A DNA stretch of 64,000 nucleotides from Osmia lignaria lignaria. Taxonomy: Eukaryota; Arthropoda; Insecta; Hymenoptera; Megachilidae. Positions 1 through 13,900 of the stretch are shown here, one piece after another. The DNA lies in contig NC_135046.1 in NCBI RefSeq assembly GCF_051020975.1, forward strand, positions 3,162,001 to 3,226,000. The letters run 5' to 3'. The position numbers and the translations under genes were made by a program. Each line of letters starts with the position of its first letter. Position 1 is the first letter of the stretch. The notes under the pieces are model-generated. The model was given only the letters and a program-made list of their open reading frames with translations. It searched no databases and was not told the origin of the DNA.

Positions 1-3000
1 CGATTCTCTCTCCGTCCCGTCGCAGCGTCCTCCTCTTTTTGATTTTTTTTTTTTCTTCCTCTCTGCGAAGAGACAGCCCTGCCTGGTTTCCCATCGCCCT
101 GGCTGAAAGAAAGGATTGTAAACCGCCGGATGAGCCGCAGATTCCGGAATGGAGACTGCTCCATTCGTCGGTTCTCTCCGGTGTCGCGAGCTCTAGCTAG
201 GCCTGGCCCGCTCGAACAAGCGCATCAGCAATTAGTCCAAGAGGATATCCTTCTCTACCTTTCTCAGCCACATTTTATAATAAGTTAATCTTGTTCGTTT
301 CCCTGTCTCCGACGTTGTTCGCATACCAGTAGGCGTTCCGATCTTCCAGCGCCGGGGACCAACGAGTGGATGGAATTTCTTTAAAGATGTTTTCCTATCC
401 GTCGGTATTCGAGTGGAGATAAATTTTAGACAATGCCCGGCCGGAGGGAACAATAACGGCGATACAATAACCATCGTGTATCGTTCCTACGGTTTTTTAA
501 GTATCCTATTCACGGTGTACGGCTCGTTGTCTCTCACGAACAGGCGAACGCGTGTACGTTTCGTGGATCGAGTACCCGTTCGTTCGGGATCATCTTTCAT
601 CCGGAATATCGAGAAAATTATAGCGATTTCACCGGTGCTCTGCGAGGACGAGATAAAAAGTTGCGGCGTGCCGTGCCGTGTGACGAGTTACGAGTCTCCT
701 GAATAGTCACGTTTCGAGAATCAATCAACGTACTGTCGAGAGATGGAAAGAACATTGGGAAAAGGAATGCGGGTACGATTGCTCGGAGTCGGTACGTCAC
801 GCCTCACGCGCATGCGTTCTAGATTATCGCGCGCTATTGGCCGATGCGATCACACACTAATCGCGTCGCCTTCGCGAGACTTCGCGACAAAGCGAAATGG
901 TACGAAGTCAGCGTTGCGGCGAACTTTGAACGCGAGGATCAAACGTAGCGACAGGGCGAAGCGCTCCCTTTGCCCCTGTGCCTCTCGACATGTATGTCGA
1001 CTGTACATGTACGGTATTAGCGAAGAGTTAATATCGCGCTAATATTTTTTTATTATCCAGGAAAGTAGTAACAACGCAAAATTCACGAATTTCCGGGAAA
1101 TCATTTCATCGATGAGAAATGCGCGCGCGTGACGACGACGCGACGAAGCGCCGTGATTACAGAAATTTACGCGGCGCGATAGCGATTTCAAAAAAACCAC
1201 ACAAATCCCCGACGATCGTTCATATTTTACCAGCTCCCGTCCAGCCGGCAGTTTCATTTTTTATCCGGCTCGGATTAATGTTTAATTTTAATTCGTCGCT
1301 GGTTGTGCCAGCCCCTCTTGCTCTCTTGTTGTCTGTTGCCTTTCCACGCGCGTCCGCCAGTTGGTAGAGGAAACAGACGGACAAAGGAAGTAGGGGGAAA
1401 AAGGAAAAATGTATCCGGAAAAGAAGGAACTTTGATCGCGAGGCATTAATAACGCGTCGGTAAGGCGAATCGCAGTCAGACCTAAAAGGTCGGAAACTGA
1501 GTGGCCATTCGAGCACGCTTAAAGAAGAATCACGAAGAAGCGGTTTGCCTCGGTTGCGTGTACAGAGAGGGGGGATGCAGAAGGATGTTGGCGCAAAGCA
1601 TTACCCCAGATGGTCGATGGACGGTTGTGTCTCGGAACTGGCAACGGAGAAACAGAAGAGTACAGGCTTCAGAGGCTCTCCCGATGACGTGGAGGGTTGA
1701 CTAAGGTTAGGCCACTCAACGTGTATCGCGTACAAGCGGCGAGGAAGGGGTTGATGGTGTACGCACAAACATTCACATGCTTGTCTGAGAGTGTAGAACG
1801 GACGTTCGTCTGCACGAGCACGACCCTTTTCCACTGTTACAACCGCATCGCCGAGTACAGCCGCATCAGAAGAGGGTAGTTCTCGAGTAGCTGGCAGGGA
1901 TGGTGTGCGTAGACGGGACGAGGGGAGGCTATCGCCTCTACCGGGTTCATTCTGTCCTTCAGCCGACGGCGTCTATTGTTTAGTTATTCTGATGAGCCAG
2001 TGCATTTCAAACACACTCGAGCGGGCCATTATATCGGAGAACGCATCGCTTCCTTTCGCGAGCCGGCCACGTGCACGCGCCTCCTCCTCGTCTTCTGTCG
2101 TTCGTTGATGCCTCTCCGTGTTTCCACCGATAGACAGCTACTACTTCGCTCCCGGACATTTTGATACCCTTAATTGGACACAACCGCGGAGATAAGCGTG
2201 CGTGCCAGGATTCTAGGGTTTGCTGGCTCACCCTCTATCATCCGCTTAACTGAAGGAACATCGTTGATTCTTTGTCGTAAACGATTTCAGGAAATGGTAA
2301 AAGGGAAAGAGGGTTGGTATACAAAGGTAAAAAGAAACTCGATGGTCTTCTCTGTTTTATTCAATTTATTTTCTGGTCATTTTACATTAAAAGTACTTAT
2401 GTCATACTTTTATGCCATGAAATTGTGTTAGACTAAACTTAATAACATCAGTTATGATTTATTGTTAGTAATATCATCGATGCATATGCGAAGGTCCATA
2501 ACTTTTTTTTCAATCCTTTCTACCATATCGCTCTATGGTGGAATAGAAATTCTCCGCTCTCTTTTTATTCCAGCAAAAAGCTGAAACGATGAATAGGTAC
2601 AGAGGAGACGCTTTTTATTCGATCGAAAGCCTGTTTTCGCTTGTTAGTGCGCGATTATCCGCTATTATTCGAAATTAAATATACCACTTCGGCGTATAGA
2701 GCTCTTCCGATCTCTTTTCCTTTTTTTTCTTCTCCTCTCCACTGGGAAAATGGAATTATCACGATACTCGATTTTCTCGATGTTAATCCGGCTTATGAGC
2801 CGGACGTAGGACGAGAAAAGGGGTGGCTCGGCTAGAGGATATAAAAACAAAAGCGTACCGAGAGAATATGGAAATTTCTCGTAAACTTTAATTTCCATCC
2901 ACCTTTTTTACCACGGAATCTCTAGTCGCTTTCACTGTGTATCTAATTTATGTATTCACGCTTATGAGGAATGGTTTCTTCTTCTCTTGCTTCTTTTTTT

Positions 3001-4659
3001 CTTGATACAACAACGGAAATGAAAGGAGGCCAGGTTTGATTTCGCGTTTGCCATTATTTCGATACCTTCAGGCATTTCATGGCGCAGTTGCGAATCGCAG
3101 TGGTTCAGCTGGTGTTCGTTTTCATCGAACCTCGAATTGAGGGAAAGGCGGAGGGTGGAGGGTAGTCGACGTGCGTTTGACGTTATAGGAAATTAAGTTA
3201 CCTTTATAATATGAAATGGACTTCTTGAAAGGGGAAATATAAAATTACGTTTATAGCCGGGCGCGCTTTGCTCCTTTCCTTTGGAGAAAGATTGTTGCGG
3301 GAGTATGGCGGATGTGGGTTGTAAGGTATTACGGAAAAATTCCGGGGGAAAAAGAACCTTCGGAGGTTCGAGAAATCACGGAAAAGAATACGGCCGGAGG
3401 GTGAGCCTTTCCTGAAATAATACAGTTCTCGTGGAAAACTAGAATTTCTTTTTCGGTTGAGAAGCAGCACGCGTAGGGTGAACAACGATCACTTTTGGGA
3501 TGGCAGCGGAGGTCACGGTTCCAAGTATTCGCTTGGAAATAATCCGAGCGGAAAGAAGAGAATTCACAATGTTGCTGGCAGAGAATTCTTCGTTTTCCCT
3601 GTAGCCAGCTCGTGTCAGTCTCGTCCGCGAGGATTGCCGGAGACACGAGCTTCGTCTGAAGTTTTCTCGTCAAGAGGGGAAGTTAATTAACGCTGACTTT
3701 ATGCTTACGGAAACGTAAAACGTGAAAATATTGCCTTCTAGGATTAAAAAGCTTTGTACCGGTGTCGTGTTTAATTCTGTTGTCGATACCAGCTATACTT
3801 TTGCTCTTTCTCACCTGAAACTATATGTATGTCCCTAAAAAAAAAATTAATTAATTCCATTAGAATTCCATTAGAACTTCCATGTTCGTAAAAGTTTCAT
3901 TCGCGTTAATGTACGAATCTATCGAAGCAATATCCTAATACCTTGGTTAATTAACGAGGTGACCGATCCGACGACGAGACTGTCCTTTTTACCGCGAACC
4001 CCGTGAACCGCGTTCGTTCATCAGACGTTATTAACTAAAACGCGAGGGCGCACAGGAAGATGGCATATTCGTTGCACGTTTCTCCGGCTATTCAGCGTAC
4101 TTCGTTGGGCTGGCTTCCAGATGGGCAATGTTGGACAGAATGCGGAATACATCCAGCCGGACCAGCATTCCTACTTAAATCAACATAACTCGGGTGATGA
4201 ATGGTTAACAGGCTTCGCGGGGGGACGCAATGCGGTCCATTTATGGAAGCTATTATGGCCGAATTTCAGCGTTAAATGTGTGATTTATGGCCACCCGTAT
4301 TATCTTCGTTCGTGTCCCGTCGACGATACAGTCCACCCTCTACTCGGCTCCTGCCATGCCGTCCAACTACCACCGCCTCGACGCCCCGTCCACGCTTCTA
4401 TTCCTGAAAATTACTTTGAACTCGGCAAGCCGAGCGAAAAAAATTCATCAACCGGTGTCCGCGCGTCCTGGCCATGATTAATGCCGTTCTAACTGTCGAT
4501 TGAAACTGTAAGGAAAATTTATTTAAACCCATTAAAATTGACTTAGAGGACAGGTATTTCTTTCTAACAAATTTTTTATGTCCCCGTTCCGGATTCGCGT
4601 TCTCTGCACGTAAAGAATGTCGTGGCTCGTACTGACCATGAATGTGTCGTTTGTTTCAG
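1..4659. other. Upstream non-coding: intron or 5' flank
   Basis: No exon with Dscam similarity or a signal peptide followed by a phase-1 donor was recognised here. Open frames are short, unsupported and mostly overlap on both strands. The stretch contains one degenerate MITE-like copy (733-990) and pyrimidine tracts. Because the Ig1 exon opens with a phase-1 acceptor, a signal-peptide exon must lie further upstream, so most of this is probably intron. Confidence 0.6.
733..990 (+). mobile_element. Degenerate MITE copy, same family as 38039-38330
   Basis: It begins after a TA dinucleotide with CTGTCGAGAGATGGAAAG, close to the terminal inverted repeat of the intact element at 38039-38330. It shares several internal blocks with the reverse complement of that element, for example CACACACTAATCGCG and GAGGATCAAACGT. 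The right end is shortened to CTCTCGACA and has lost most of its inverted repeat. It has no transposase frame. It is older and more diverged than its relative, and inserted in the opposite orientation. Confidence 0.7.
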
Positions 4660-4980
4660 GTTGCGACGCCTCGTACGAGATGCAGGGTCCGAGTTTCGTG
4701 TCGGAGCCACCATCGCGGGTGGAATTCACGAATGTGAACGGCGGCAGAGTGGACTGCATAGTTAGAGGAAATCCGGCGCCGACCGTCGACTGGCTGGCAG
4801 CGGACGGCGGCAGTATAACGAGTATCCCCGGCATCAGGCACGTCCTTGGCAACGGGACGATCTACTTTCCTGGCTTCGAGGCCGAGGTCTTCCGGCAGGA
4901 TGTCCACTGGGCCATTTATAAGTGTTCCGCCGTCAACAGCGTCGGTGCCATCGTTAGCAGAGACGTCACTGTCAGAGCAG
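4660..4980 (+). CDS. Dscam2: Exon E1: Dscam2 Ig1
   Basis: 321 nt (107 codon equivalents), phase 1 at both ends, encoding the first Ig domain. The reading starts CDASYEMQGPSFVSEPPSR and contains the Dscam-typical stretch NGTIYFPGFEAEVFRQDVHW before YKCSAVNSVGAIVSRDV. The intradomain cysteines are in DCIVRG and YKCSA. An NGT sequon is present. The acceptor is TTTGTTTCAG. The exon end is set by homology and phase: a single G at 4980 joins TG of E2 to make Val-Val-Asn, as in other Dscams, so the donor is GC (CAG|GCACGT). The nearby GT at 4985 would put E2 out of frame. Confidence 0.92.
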
Positions 4981-7900
4981 GCACGTGAAACTTCTTGCTC
5001 GTTATCTACATTATGTTCCTCCACTTTGTACGCTATATTCCCCCTTTTGCTCCTACCCTCCAGCCCCATCGCCGTACCATCTCGTGAATCCTTTATTCGT
5101 ATCGACTATCCGTTTCGATGTAGAGGAAACGTTGCTTTCCCGCGGAATAATGCTTCGGTTTTGATTGATTGTACCCGTCCATCGATATGGAAATATTTGT
5201 CATTTCCTTCGATGGAGAATGCTTACGTTGGAGAAAGAACGTTGACGTGAAGAAAGAATTTCTTACTCGTCCGGGTGGTGGATCTTGGGTTCGCGTTACA
5301 TTAAACATCGTTGGTGGTGATAGTGAATTTACGTGGCCGCGAATTTCTTTCCGGACGGAATAATTCATCTTTCAGATAGTACATCTTCGACGATACGATG
5401 AAATATTTATTCGAATCGTATCCGTGATTTGCTTTGGGTTTTCGTTGCCTGCCGATGCAACCGGGCGCCCTTCTCATTGTATTTGCCAGCTGGCGTGTAC
5501 CGAGAATACGATTCATGTTATCGTAGTGGTTTGTTCATTGAATTCATCGACAGTTTTTCGGGGTCTCGAATTCTGTCCTCTTTCTCGAGTAATTGTAGCC
5601 GGAGAGTGAATCGCTGAAATTATTCGAATTCCGCTCGGCGAACCGTGGCGGTAGAAGAAGAAACTTCATTTCCGATCCCGTGGCTCCCGGGAGGATAAGA
5701 ATATTCAGTGTAGCGTTGTTTTCGCTTTACGTTTTATCGGATACCGCTGAAAAAGTAGAACTCTACAAGATTCGCGGGGATGTAAGAGGGGGCGGGAGGG
5801 TGAGTTTGATAGATAGGGAGGTAGCGAGGATGGATGAAGCGAAAGCTCTCGGTGGTTTCGCGAGGCGTCTTAAAAATAGAGCTTCCTTCGGTTCAACGAA
5901 CCGGAAGATATCTTATCGACCTAATATGGCCGTAAATCATCGTCGCGTGAACGTAGCCCATACCTTTTCAGATTCATGCCCGCTACCTCTGCCGCGTCAG
6001 CTTCTGGCCTCTGCTCCTAGTGTCTCCCGATCCTCCGTCCTTTTTTTCTTTCCTCCTTCCTTTCCTTTCTCTTTTCTCTTTCCCTTCGGTCCAAGCAACT
6101 TCGCTGACTACGCCCGTTGCTCGGCGAGAAAAGTCTCTCCTCGAACGGATACGCGTATATTCTCTCGGTGGAAAACGGATATGATTAGAGCCCCGCTTCC
6201 CGTAGGCTTACGTATGCATTCGACGAATGGAACCGCCTGGTTGCTGACTTGGCTGGAAACGCGAATCGAATAACAACAATGGGGAAGTAGCGTTTCCGCT
6301 TTCCAGGATCCTTCGCCTAACTGCGCCGGCAATCTCGATTGCTGATCGAAAACACGTACGCTTCGGACGTGTCGCGTCCTCTCTCTCTCTCTCTCGAGGA
6401 AATTTTATGCGAACGGACGAGCTCGTTCGACCGTAGTTTCCGGTATCGACGAGAGACACGAGTCGCGACGAATCTCGTAGGAAATAAGGGCGAGGGCGGC
6501 TAAGGTTGATAAAAGGGGAACGCGGATGGGAGGCAGTGATTGCCCTTTCCCGGTGCTTCCAGTCAATCGAGGGTGAGATCGCGAGGGGTTGATCTGTTTA
6601 ATTTGAATGAGTTTGGTTTATAAAAGAGCCATTGGATAGTAGGTTGGGGCTCTAAATGGGGGAGATGATTTTTGTTGATTCTCAAACATCTTAATCTTCT
6701 GTAGTTCGTGAGCAACTGTACTTAAGGAAGGATATTGCTGGTAGTAAGTGGTTCCAGGCGAAATTAGTCAGACAATTGTTTTTCTTCAGTTTTCTTTCCA
6801 TTCACCATCACTTTATCTTGTGCGATGGTTTTTCATCCGTTAACTCGTTGATATTTCCAAATTGAAATGAATCTCTTTTCCCAACCTCTTCCTCTTGTCC
6901 ATTACGAAATAACATCACTTACGTCTCATGGTCCTTTGTCCTGTGTGAGGATCGAGCTTCTTTGTCGTATTTTTAGTCCCATTCTCGTTTAATGAAGTAT
7001 TTAAGGCACGCTGGCCGGTCGGCGACCAAAGAAGTTAATTAAGGTCCTCGGGGGGGGGGGACTACTTCCAGGCAAGGAAAGCTGACCTATCTTCGGTAAT
7101 AAAGTAAAAATTACTTTTCTACGGCCTTTATACCATCCTCGAGCCGACATTGTTAATCTTGCAAGACGACGAACGAGCAAACGTAAAGAACAATGATGTC
7201 GTTGCGTTGAGGACGGGACTTAAGAGGGCTGCGAAGAAACAGGAGGGCAGAAAAACAATGTAGACGGATGGGAATATCGGTGACAGTAAAAAGTAGACTT
7301 CGAACGAGCGGTCGAATAGGTTGTTGACGAGAGTTTGCCTAATGCCGGCTTTCCATGAAACTCGTCGCAGGAATGTCGTTCCGGAACAAACGAACGAAAG
7401 CTTAACGACGTTTGTACAAAAACACAACGGGTACCCCTTATTGTCTGCTCTCGCGACTACCGCGTACAATGTTTTGCAGTTTCGCCTCGAGACGCATTCT
7501 GGCCCCGATTTCCTTAAGACATTTGTTTCCTTCCATTTACTCGGCACAATGCATTCCGCGGTTATTCTCCTTGTAAATTTCGTTGTTTCAGTTTAATTCC
7601 ACGGTGGCCGACGCGGTGTCGAGTTAACGAGAAATTTTAACGATCGTCGCGAACATTTTAAGAACAATACAGTTTACCTCCGACCGTTTGCTCATCATTG
7701 AACGTTTTTTTCGAGCGAGAAATATTCATTTTGCTAGTTTTCATTTTCTATTGGAAAATAGGAGAATTGAGAGTATTTATTTTCCGTGTATTGTTACTTA
7801 ACAAAAGAGACAGACACGTTTCAATTATTGAAATCGCTCAATTTTCTGTTGACTCGACGACAACTCGGTACTGATTGGCAATTGAAATGATTATTCCTGG

Positions 7901-10900
7901 GGACGCGAACGATCGTGGTTGAAATCGAAACGTTTGAATATACATGTGGCTGCCGGTGAATTTATAAAACGTAGAGGATGAGAAACGATGCGAACGCGTT
8001 TTATATTTTCGCAAATACTTTCTTCGTTGGATGAAAAGCATCCACGGAATTTCCGTCTCGATGTTCAACCCCTAGATCGTATAAGATCCTCCGGCCATAT
8101 TTGACATGCTCGAAACAAGACGCTCCGGGTAATCTTATTATCATAACCGTGCAACGTGTTTCCATGCGTCACATATTTTTCTACTTACGCGGAGAAACGT
8201 ATTCGTTTCTCTGCAGTGTACAGAAGCATTCTAGGAAATGATCAGAGTTATAAGTCTTTCGACGAATAAAATTGCAGTAAAAAAAAGAAAGGCATGGAAG
8301 AAAATTTGATCGTTCGTTAAAAATTTTACTCGTCGGAGGGATCATAAATTTATTCATTTTTTTTACCATTCCTCTTTCGATTTTAAAGTTCGATGACGTA
8401 CGATTCTCTTTTCGTTTATGTCGCAACGAAAGCGCGCAAAAAGACAATTATTTTCAATATAAAACAGGTCCGTGTTTCCGTTGCGAACTGCTGTGCAGAG
8501 GCTGAATTTTCTTCGAGGACCATTGTCCCCTGTTACACGTGTGAACCACTCCTATTTTTTCTTTTTTCACCCTTTGACGACGCTGAAGCACGTTCTTCGT
8601 AGTTTTATTCGACGTGTACGGAATCGTGGAAATTTTATACGGAAATAATTATCCAACGGGGCTGGCCGAGTCGGATCGCAAATTTCATTTTACAATGTTC
8701 CGCTTTCGGAAGCCCGTTAAAACGAGCGCTAAACTTTGTTACAGAATTTCCAACCCTCGTTTGACTTTTCGTTTCTACCCTACACGCTCGAACACGATTC
8801 TTTTCGTTCTTTTAATCTCGAAAGCACTTGCATACCTACTGGATTATGTATCCGAGCGAATTAAGTCCCTCTTTCACACACATTTTCATCTTTCTGCCGG
8901 ATCGTTCAGCTTTACACATGCGACAACTGATTTCCGGATAAAAGTATTATCTTCAAGTACTCGTGTACCCTGAATATTTTCCTTATTTTAATACAAGGCT
9001 TGAATCGATTCATTTTTTCGACTCGTCGTTGCGTCGAGAGTAGCGAAGGTATAATTGCAAGGTTGCATCGTGGCTGAAAAAAGGCTCTCGGTTCGTCTCC
9101 GTGTAAAATTCGAGCGCCGAAAAAAGGAGGGAGGAATTCGAGCACCGCGAGCTATCTCTGTCTTTTCTGGCAGGTGGCTGAGGTAGGGTTGGAAGGATGG
9201 GTTAGGCTAGGACGGACTTCGTTTCCTCCTCTTCTCCCGTAGGTTTCATGGTTTGTAAATATTACCTGCCGCGATACGTCTGCCGAGTTTATGCTCGGCT
9301 TGGTTGCCGCGTAACCGAGAGCCGTGCGATACGGGGCTGCTAGCAAGCCTGTGGAAACGGCTGGGGGCAGAGAAAGATTGGGGCGGGGGGTGGAAGCAGA
9401 GGGAGAACTCACCGAGTTTTTACCCCATTCTGGAGTCTGAGTGCCTCGCTCCGCTGACTCTCGAAACGGGTTGCAGAGCCGGGTCCTACTACACACCACC
9501 GCATTTTCCTTTACCCCCAACCCACCGCCACCCCTTTCGACTATCCGCACGATCCAGGCGTCTCTTTTTTTCCTACCACGATTTCTCGTTCTCCGCCCTC
9601 TTTCAGGCCTTGCTTTCTCGCCAACCTTTCAGCCAGAGACCATCAACTTACGCAGAACGCTGGTTCATGGCCGGATTGGGACAGCTTCGAGATTTTCGAT
9701 AAGATACCGCGACCCTTTTAAGGCTCTCAAACCCTCTCGTACACTTTTTCGTGGGCCGCGTCGATTAACGAGATCCGGTACCCCCCATGCGGGCGTGGCG
9801 GAAAAAATCGTCGCTCCTCTATCAAGAACACTAGAGTTCACCGTCATAGGGGTAGTTTTGCGGATCGATGATACTTGCTCGTTATTTCCAGGATGAGTGT
9901 ATTGTGTCTTGAGTTCAGGTACTGGAAATTTTGGGCAGTAGAAATTTTGTATAATTTCTGTCAGTTTCAAGGGTCCACTGATATTTCATAACTTTCAAGA
10001 CTTAGTATTTCAATAAAATCTGAAGCGATTCGATGCTCGAGTATGCTTGAAGCACTTGAAAATTTTCGAGATGGGACTTTCGGCTATGAAATTTTTCGAT
10101 TCCTTTTCCGTCGATTAATTTCAATAGAGGAAACGAGAATCCCAAGATCGCGGGGGTAGTTTTCTGGGCGGATCGATGTTGCTTGGTCGCTACATACGAA
10201 ATGGAACCAGGAAACGAGCGCGTTGTGTTTCGTTTTTTAAAAATGTTTCACGAGAAACAGCGGGATAGAAAGCTCTTTCGCGGGATCTCTTTTTGTCTGG
10301 CGGCTGTTGTGCGTGTACACGAAGAGCAGCGGTCGCGTTTGTGTTGGGTAATTATCGTGGGCCCGGCGAACCGTTCTTTCTCCGCGGATACATTATTCTT
10401 ACTTTCCATCTGTTCGCCTTCAATTTTCATTAGAATTTCCTTTTTTTTGTTTTTTTTTCTTACCGCGGACCTTTAGTGCGACCTCAGCTCCACCTTCTAT
10501 CGAGACTTTTTTAATTAAGGGCTCGACTTCGCTTCATTTCGAGCCGGTCCGCTCTTTTTTATCTGGCTTTCATCCTGTACCGCATAAAGTTGATTCCGTG
10601 ACGACGGTATCAACATCTTGTAGTAGTTATAGTCGTGCACAAAGCCGGCTGGATTTAATCCCGAGGTATCGCGTCGCGCCCTCCATTTTACTTTACACCC
10701 TTGCCTCGCCACTTAACGACCTTTTTTTTTTTCTCGCCTTCGCCACCGTGTCCTCTAGCGCGGAGACAATTAAGTCTAGCAGGCTGCCTTCAGGAACGGA
10801 TTCGAGGAACGTGAGAGCCTTCAGTCGATATACGAAATAAGAGAACATTTTTTTGGAAAACAGGGAAACTATTATATTTCGTCTTTCTACGTTATGTCAG

Positions 10901-13900
10901 TCAACGTGTTAACAATTTGTTTCGTTTCAAGAGAAATTGAAGACGCTTTCTCTGAGAAACTTTCCTATACGAGGTCAACATTCTTAGAAGTATGAGTTTC
11001 GTATCCCGGTATATCTCTGGCAAGAGAACCAGGTCCGTATCGATTCGTCGAAATAATTTAGTCCTCGTCGCTAAAACCGCGCTAAGTGAGCTAGCTGCGC
11101 GAACGAATGAGACTTGTGGCACGTTCTGCGTTCCTATTAACCCTTTCAGGTCCATTTATTCGATAGATTAAATCCGACCTGCCGAGTCGTCGAATATTTC
11201 GCCGAGTGTTTCACAGAAGGAAAGGTTAAGATTAGATGGTTTCTTACAAAGTCAAAGCTTGAAAAGCTCGGTAAATTGTAGAAAGTATTGAAAGCTAAAT
11301 AAAACGATTTTATTTTCGAATTTCTGCATCGCCGTTGAAACTTTCATATTTCACAGAATTCGAACGCGAAGAGTTAAAAGCGATTCGTTATTTACGATTC
11401 ATTCTGAAAATAGTTTCTATCGTGCAACCGGATGATTGACAGACAAATTTCTCCTCGAGTGTACAATATTCGATCGCGCACGGAATAATGAAAATACGCG
11501 TAAGTTGTGCAAATTTTTCACGTTTTCCTGGTAGACCGAAGGTTTTCCGAGTCGTTAAATCCGTGCCTGGTGGCCCTACTGCTTTAGCCTCGCTTTCGAG
11601 CGGTCCGTTGTTTGTGTGTTTTAGTGGTGAACCAGCGTTACGATCCGGAAGTGCAATGTCCCGGCGGTTTCCTCGGCAACAACGTACTTATGCGATGCAA
11701 CGTACCCAGTTTCGTTCGTGACCACGTCACGATCACGTCTTGGCTTCAGGAACCGTCCTTCAATATCTACCCGTCTACGATGGGAGGTAAGTACCGTTGC
11801 GTAACTCTATACACGTCGTTTAACCTTTTGTAGTACAAATTCGTATTAGAAATTCCCAATAATCCGATCCAAATTAACGTTTAACCTCTTAAGGGGGGAA
11901 ATCCAATTAGAACTTTCAAAAAATGCAAATTTTTTTTTGCATAAATTGTTAGTTCAACATGTCAAGAATATAATCCCAAAATATAGCTCGAAGCTATAGC
12001 CTCCGAGCGTGACACGCGTCTTGAGCATCGCTGAGGCCAAGCAAAACTTTGAACGCGTTTTTCTCGAAACATGATTTTTTAAATTGGCGGGAAATGTAAC
12101 TCAAAAACTATTCAACCGATCTAAGTTAAGAGGTTCATTCCTTTGCTTAGAGCATTATAGATTCATTGATGAACTATCTAATTAAAAAAACTTGAGAATA
12201 CCTCAAATTATTCCATTATTAATCTTAACAAAAATTGCAAAAGTCATATGTAGATTCCTACGAAATGTCAAAAAGTTAAGTTAGAATCCGTGATACGAGC
12301 TTGACTCGTCATTAGTAGGCAAGGGATTAATAACGAGCTCTCGGTCGTTTGGTAAATAAAAACAAACGGAGAAAATCCGAGGCAATTTTCTCGCCTCAGA
12401 AGGCGTATTTCTTTTTGCGATACGAAGCGTTATTCTCGTCGTTGCGAATTCATTCAGCTACGCCGGCTAAAGATCTCGCGAGAATGAACTGGAGAATTGC
12501 GCTCCATCCGTGAGAATTTTCCACGGTAAATATCGGGACCGGGTTTTCAGAAGATCGTGCCTCGTGGAAATAATTGAATGGATCTGAACGAGGTCAAGTT
12601 ACGTCTTGTGCACGAAGTATGGTGTCTCTTTCTCGGTTTCCACGACGTGCCCCTATTTCGCCGGATAGAGTTCTGCCATTTACGAACGGTGATCGTCGAA
12701 GGGGGGAGTCGTTCGGAGAAGCCTCGTGATCGAAGCGTTTTAGATTTCGATTGCACTCGACACGCGAGCTCCTGGGGATTGTTTTTCGGTAAATCCCGAG
12801 CGACGGGTTAGGTTTAAGTTACGTTAGGTATATCGAAAATTCACTTACTCTAAACAGAAATAAAAATAAATTCAACTTAACTGAATTCTGAATCGATCGT
12901 TCCAACGTATCTTTAGTTTTCTAGATTTAGATTGTTTATTCGTTCCACTTAAAAATCATCTCCACTCTTCGAAACTCTTATTAAAATCTGAACCTAACGA
13001 ACCCTATCACGGTTATCAGATAACTTTCTGAAAACGCTTACCCTTCCAAGATCTTCAAAGTTTACAACATAGTTCCTTTACGAAACTGAACCTAACTAGC
13101 GGGTGTTTGGGTCAGAAAAAGGGTTATCCTTTAAAGTTTCAACTTTCAAACGCATCGTAGACTGTCGATCGTCGATGCATTGTGCGGAAAGTTTTCGCTC
13201 GTGAGCGCCGTAAACCCGTTAACGAGGAAAACTTCATTAATTATGGAGGAGTTCGATTAAGGTGTGCCCGGCGAAGCCAGTTCTGAATGTGCCCTCTAAT
13301 AATCCAGACGGATTTGTTAATACGTTCATCAATTGCCGCAAGACGATCGATAGCCGGCCAGACATTCATCGTTGAAGGTTCAAAGTTGAATGAACTCGAA
13401 CCAACGAAAACAAAAAAAAAAAGGAAAAAATGGCTGAAATGAATAGTCGTAAACGAAATCGACCACGCGATCGAACGTTTACACGTTCCGTTCCGTTCCG
13501 TGCGATTGAAATGCGATCTCTGTTCGCAGATGGCAAGTATCATATGCTTTCGAGCGGCGAGCTGATGATACTGAACATCACGAGGGAGGACGCGCAACAA
13601 ACTTATCGGTGCAGGACGCATCATCGTCTGACGCAGGAAACGGTCGTCAGCAGCAACGTTGGCAGGCTTCAATTGACTGGTAAGTGCATTAAAATCCGCT
13701 TTACGTTGCCATGGATAAGATAACGTGTTTCCAGCACGATTCGCGTTACTCTGGCGTGATCGAAAATTCATAACGCGACTAGGCTGCGTTTATTCCACTC
13801 GACGAGATAATTAACACACTTTGCTGCTACTACGTTACGTAATCCTCTCGCAGATTTCACCTTGTTTCGCTGTTGTTGGGATTATTGGACTCGGGGATTT

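Noticed and set aside
4121..4477. ATG-initiated frame of 118 codons upstream of Ig1
   Set aside because: No signal peptide, no Dscam similarity and no phase-1 donor that would link it to E1.
5680..6273. Open frame of 197 codons in intron 1
   Set aside because: It starts from GTG rather than ATG, runs through low-complexity CT-rich sequence and shows no domain.
11885..12300. Repeat-like AT-rich segment starting CTCTTAAGGGGGG
   Set aside because: No matching inverted or direct terminal copy was found, so it is not called as an element.
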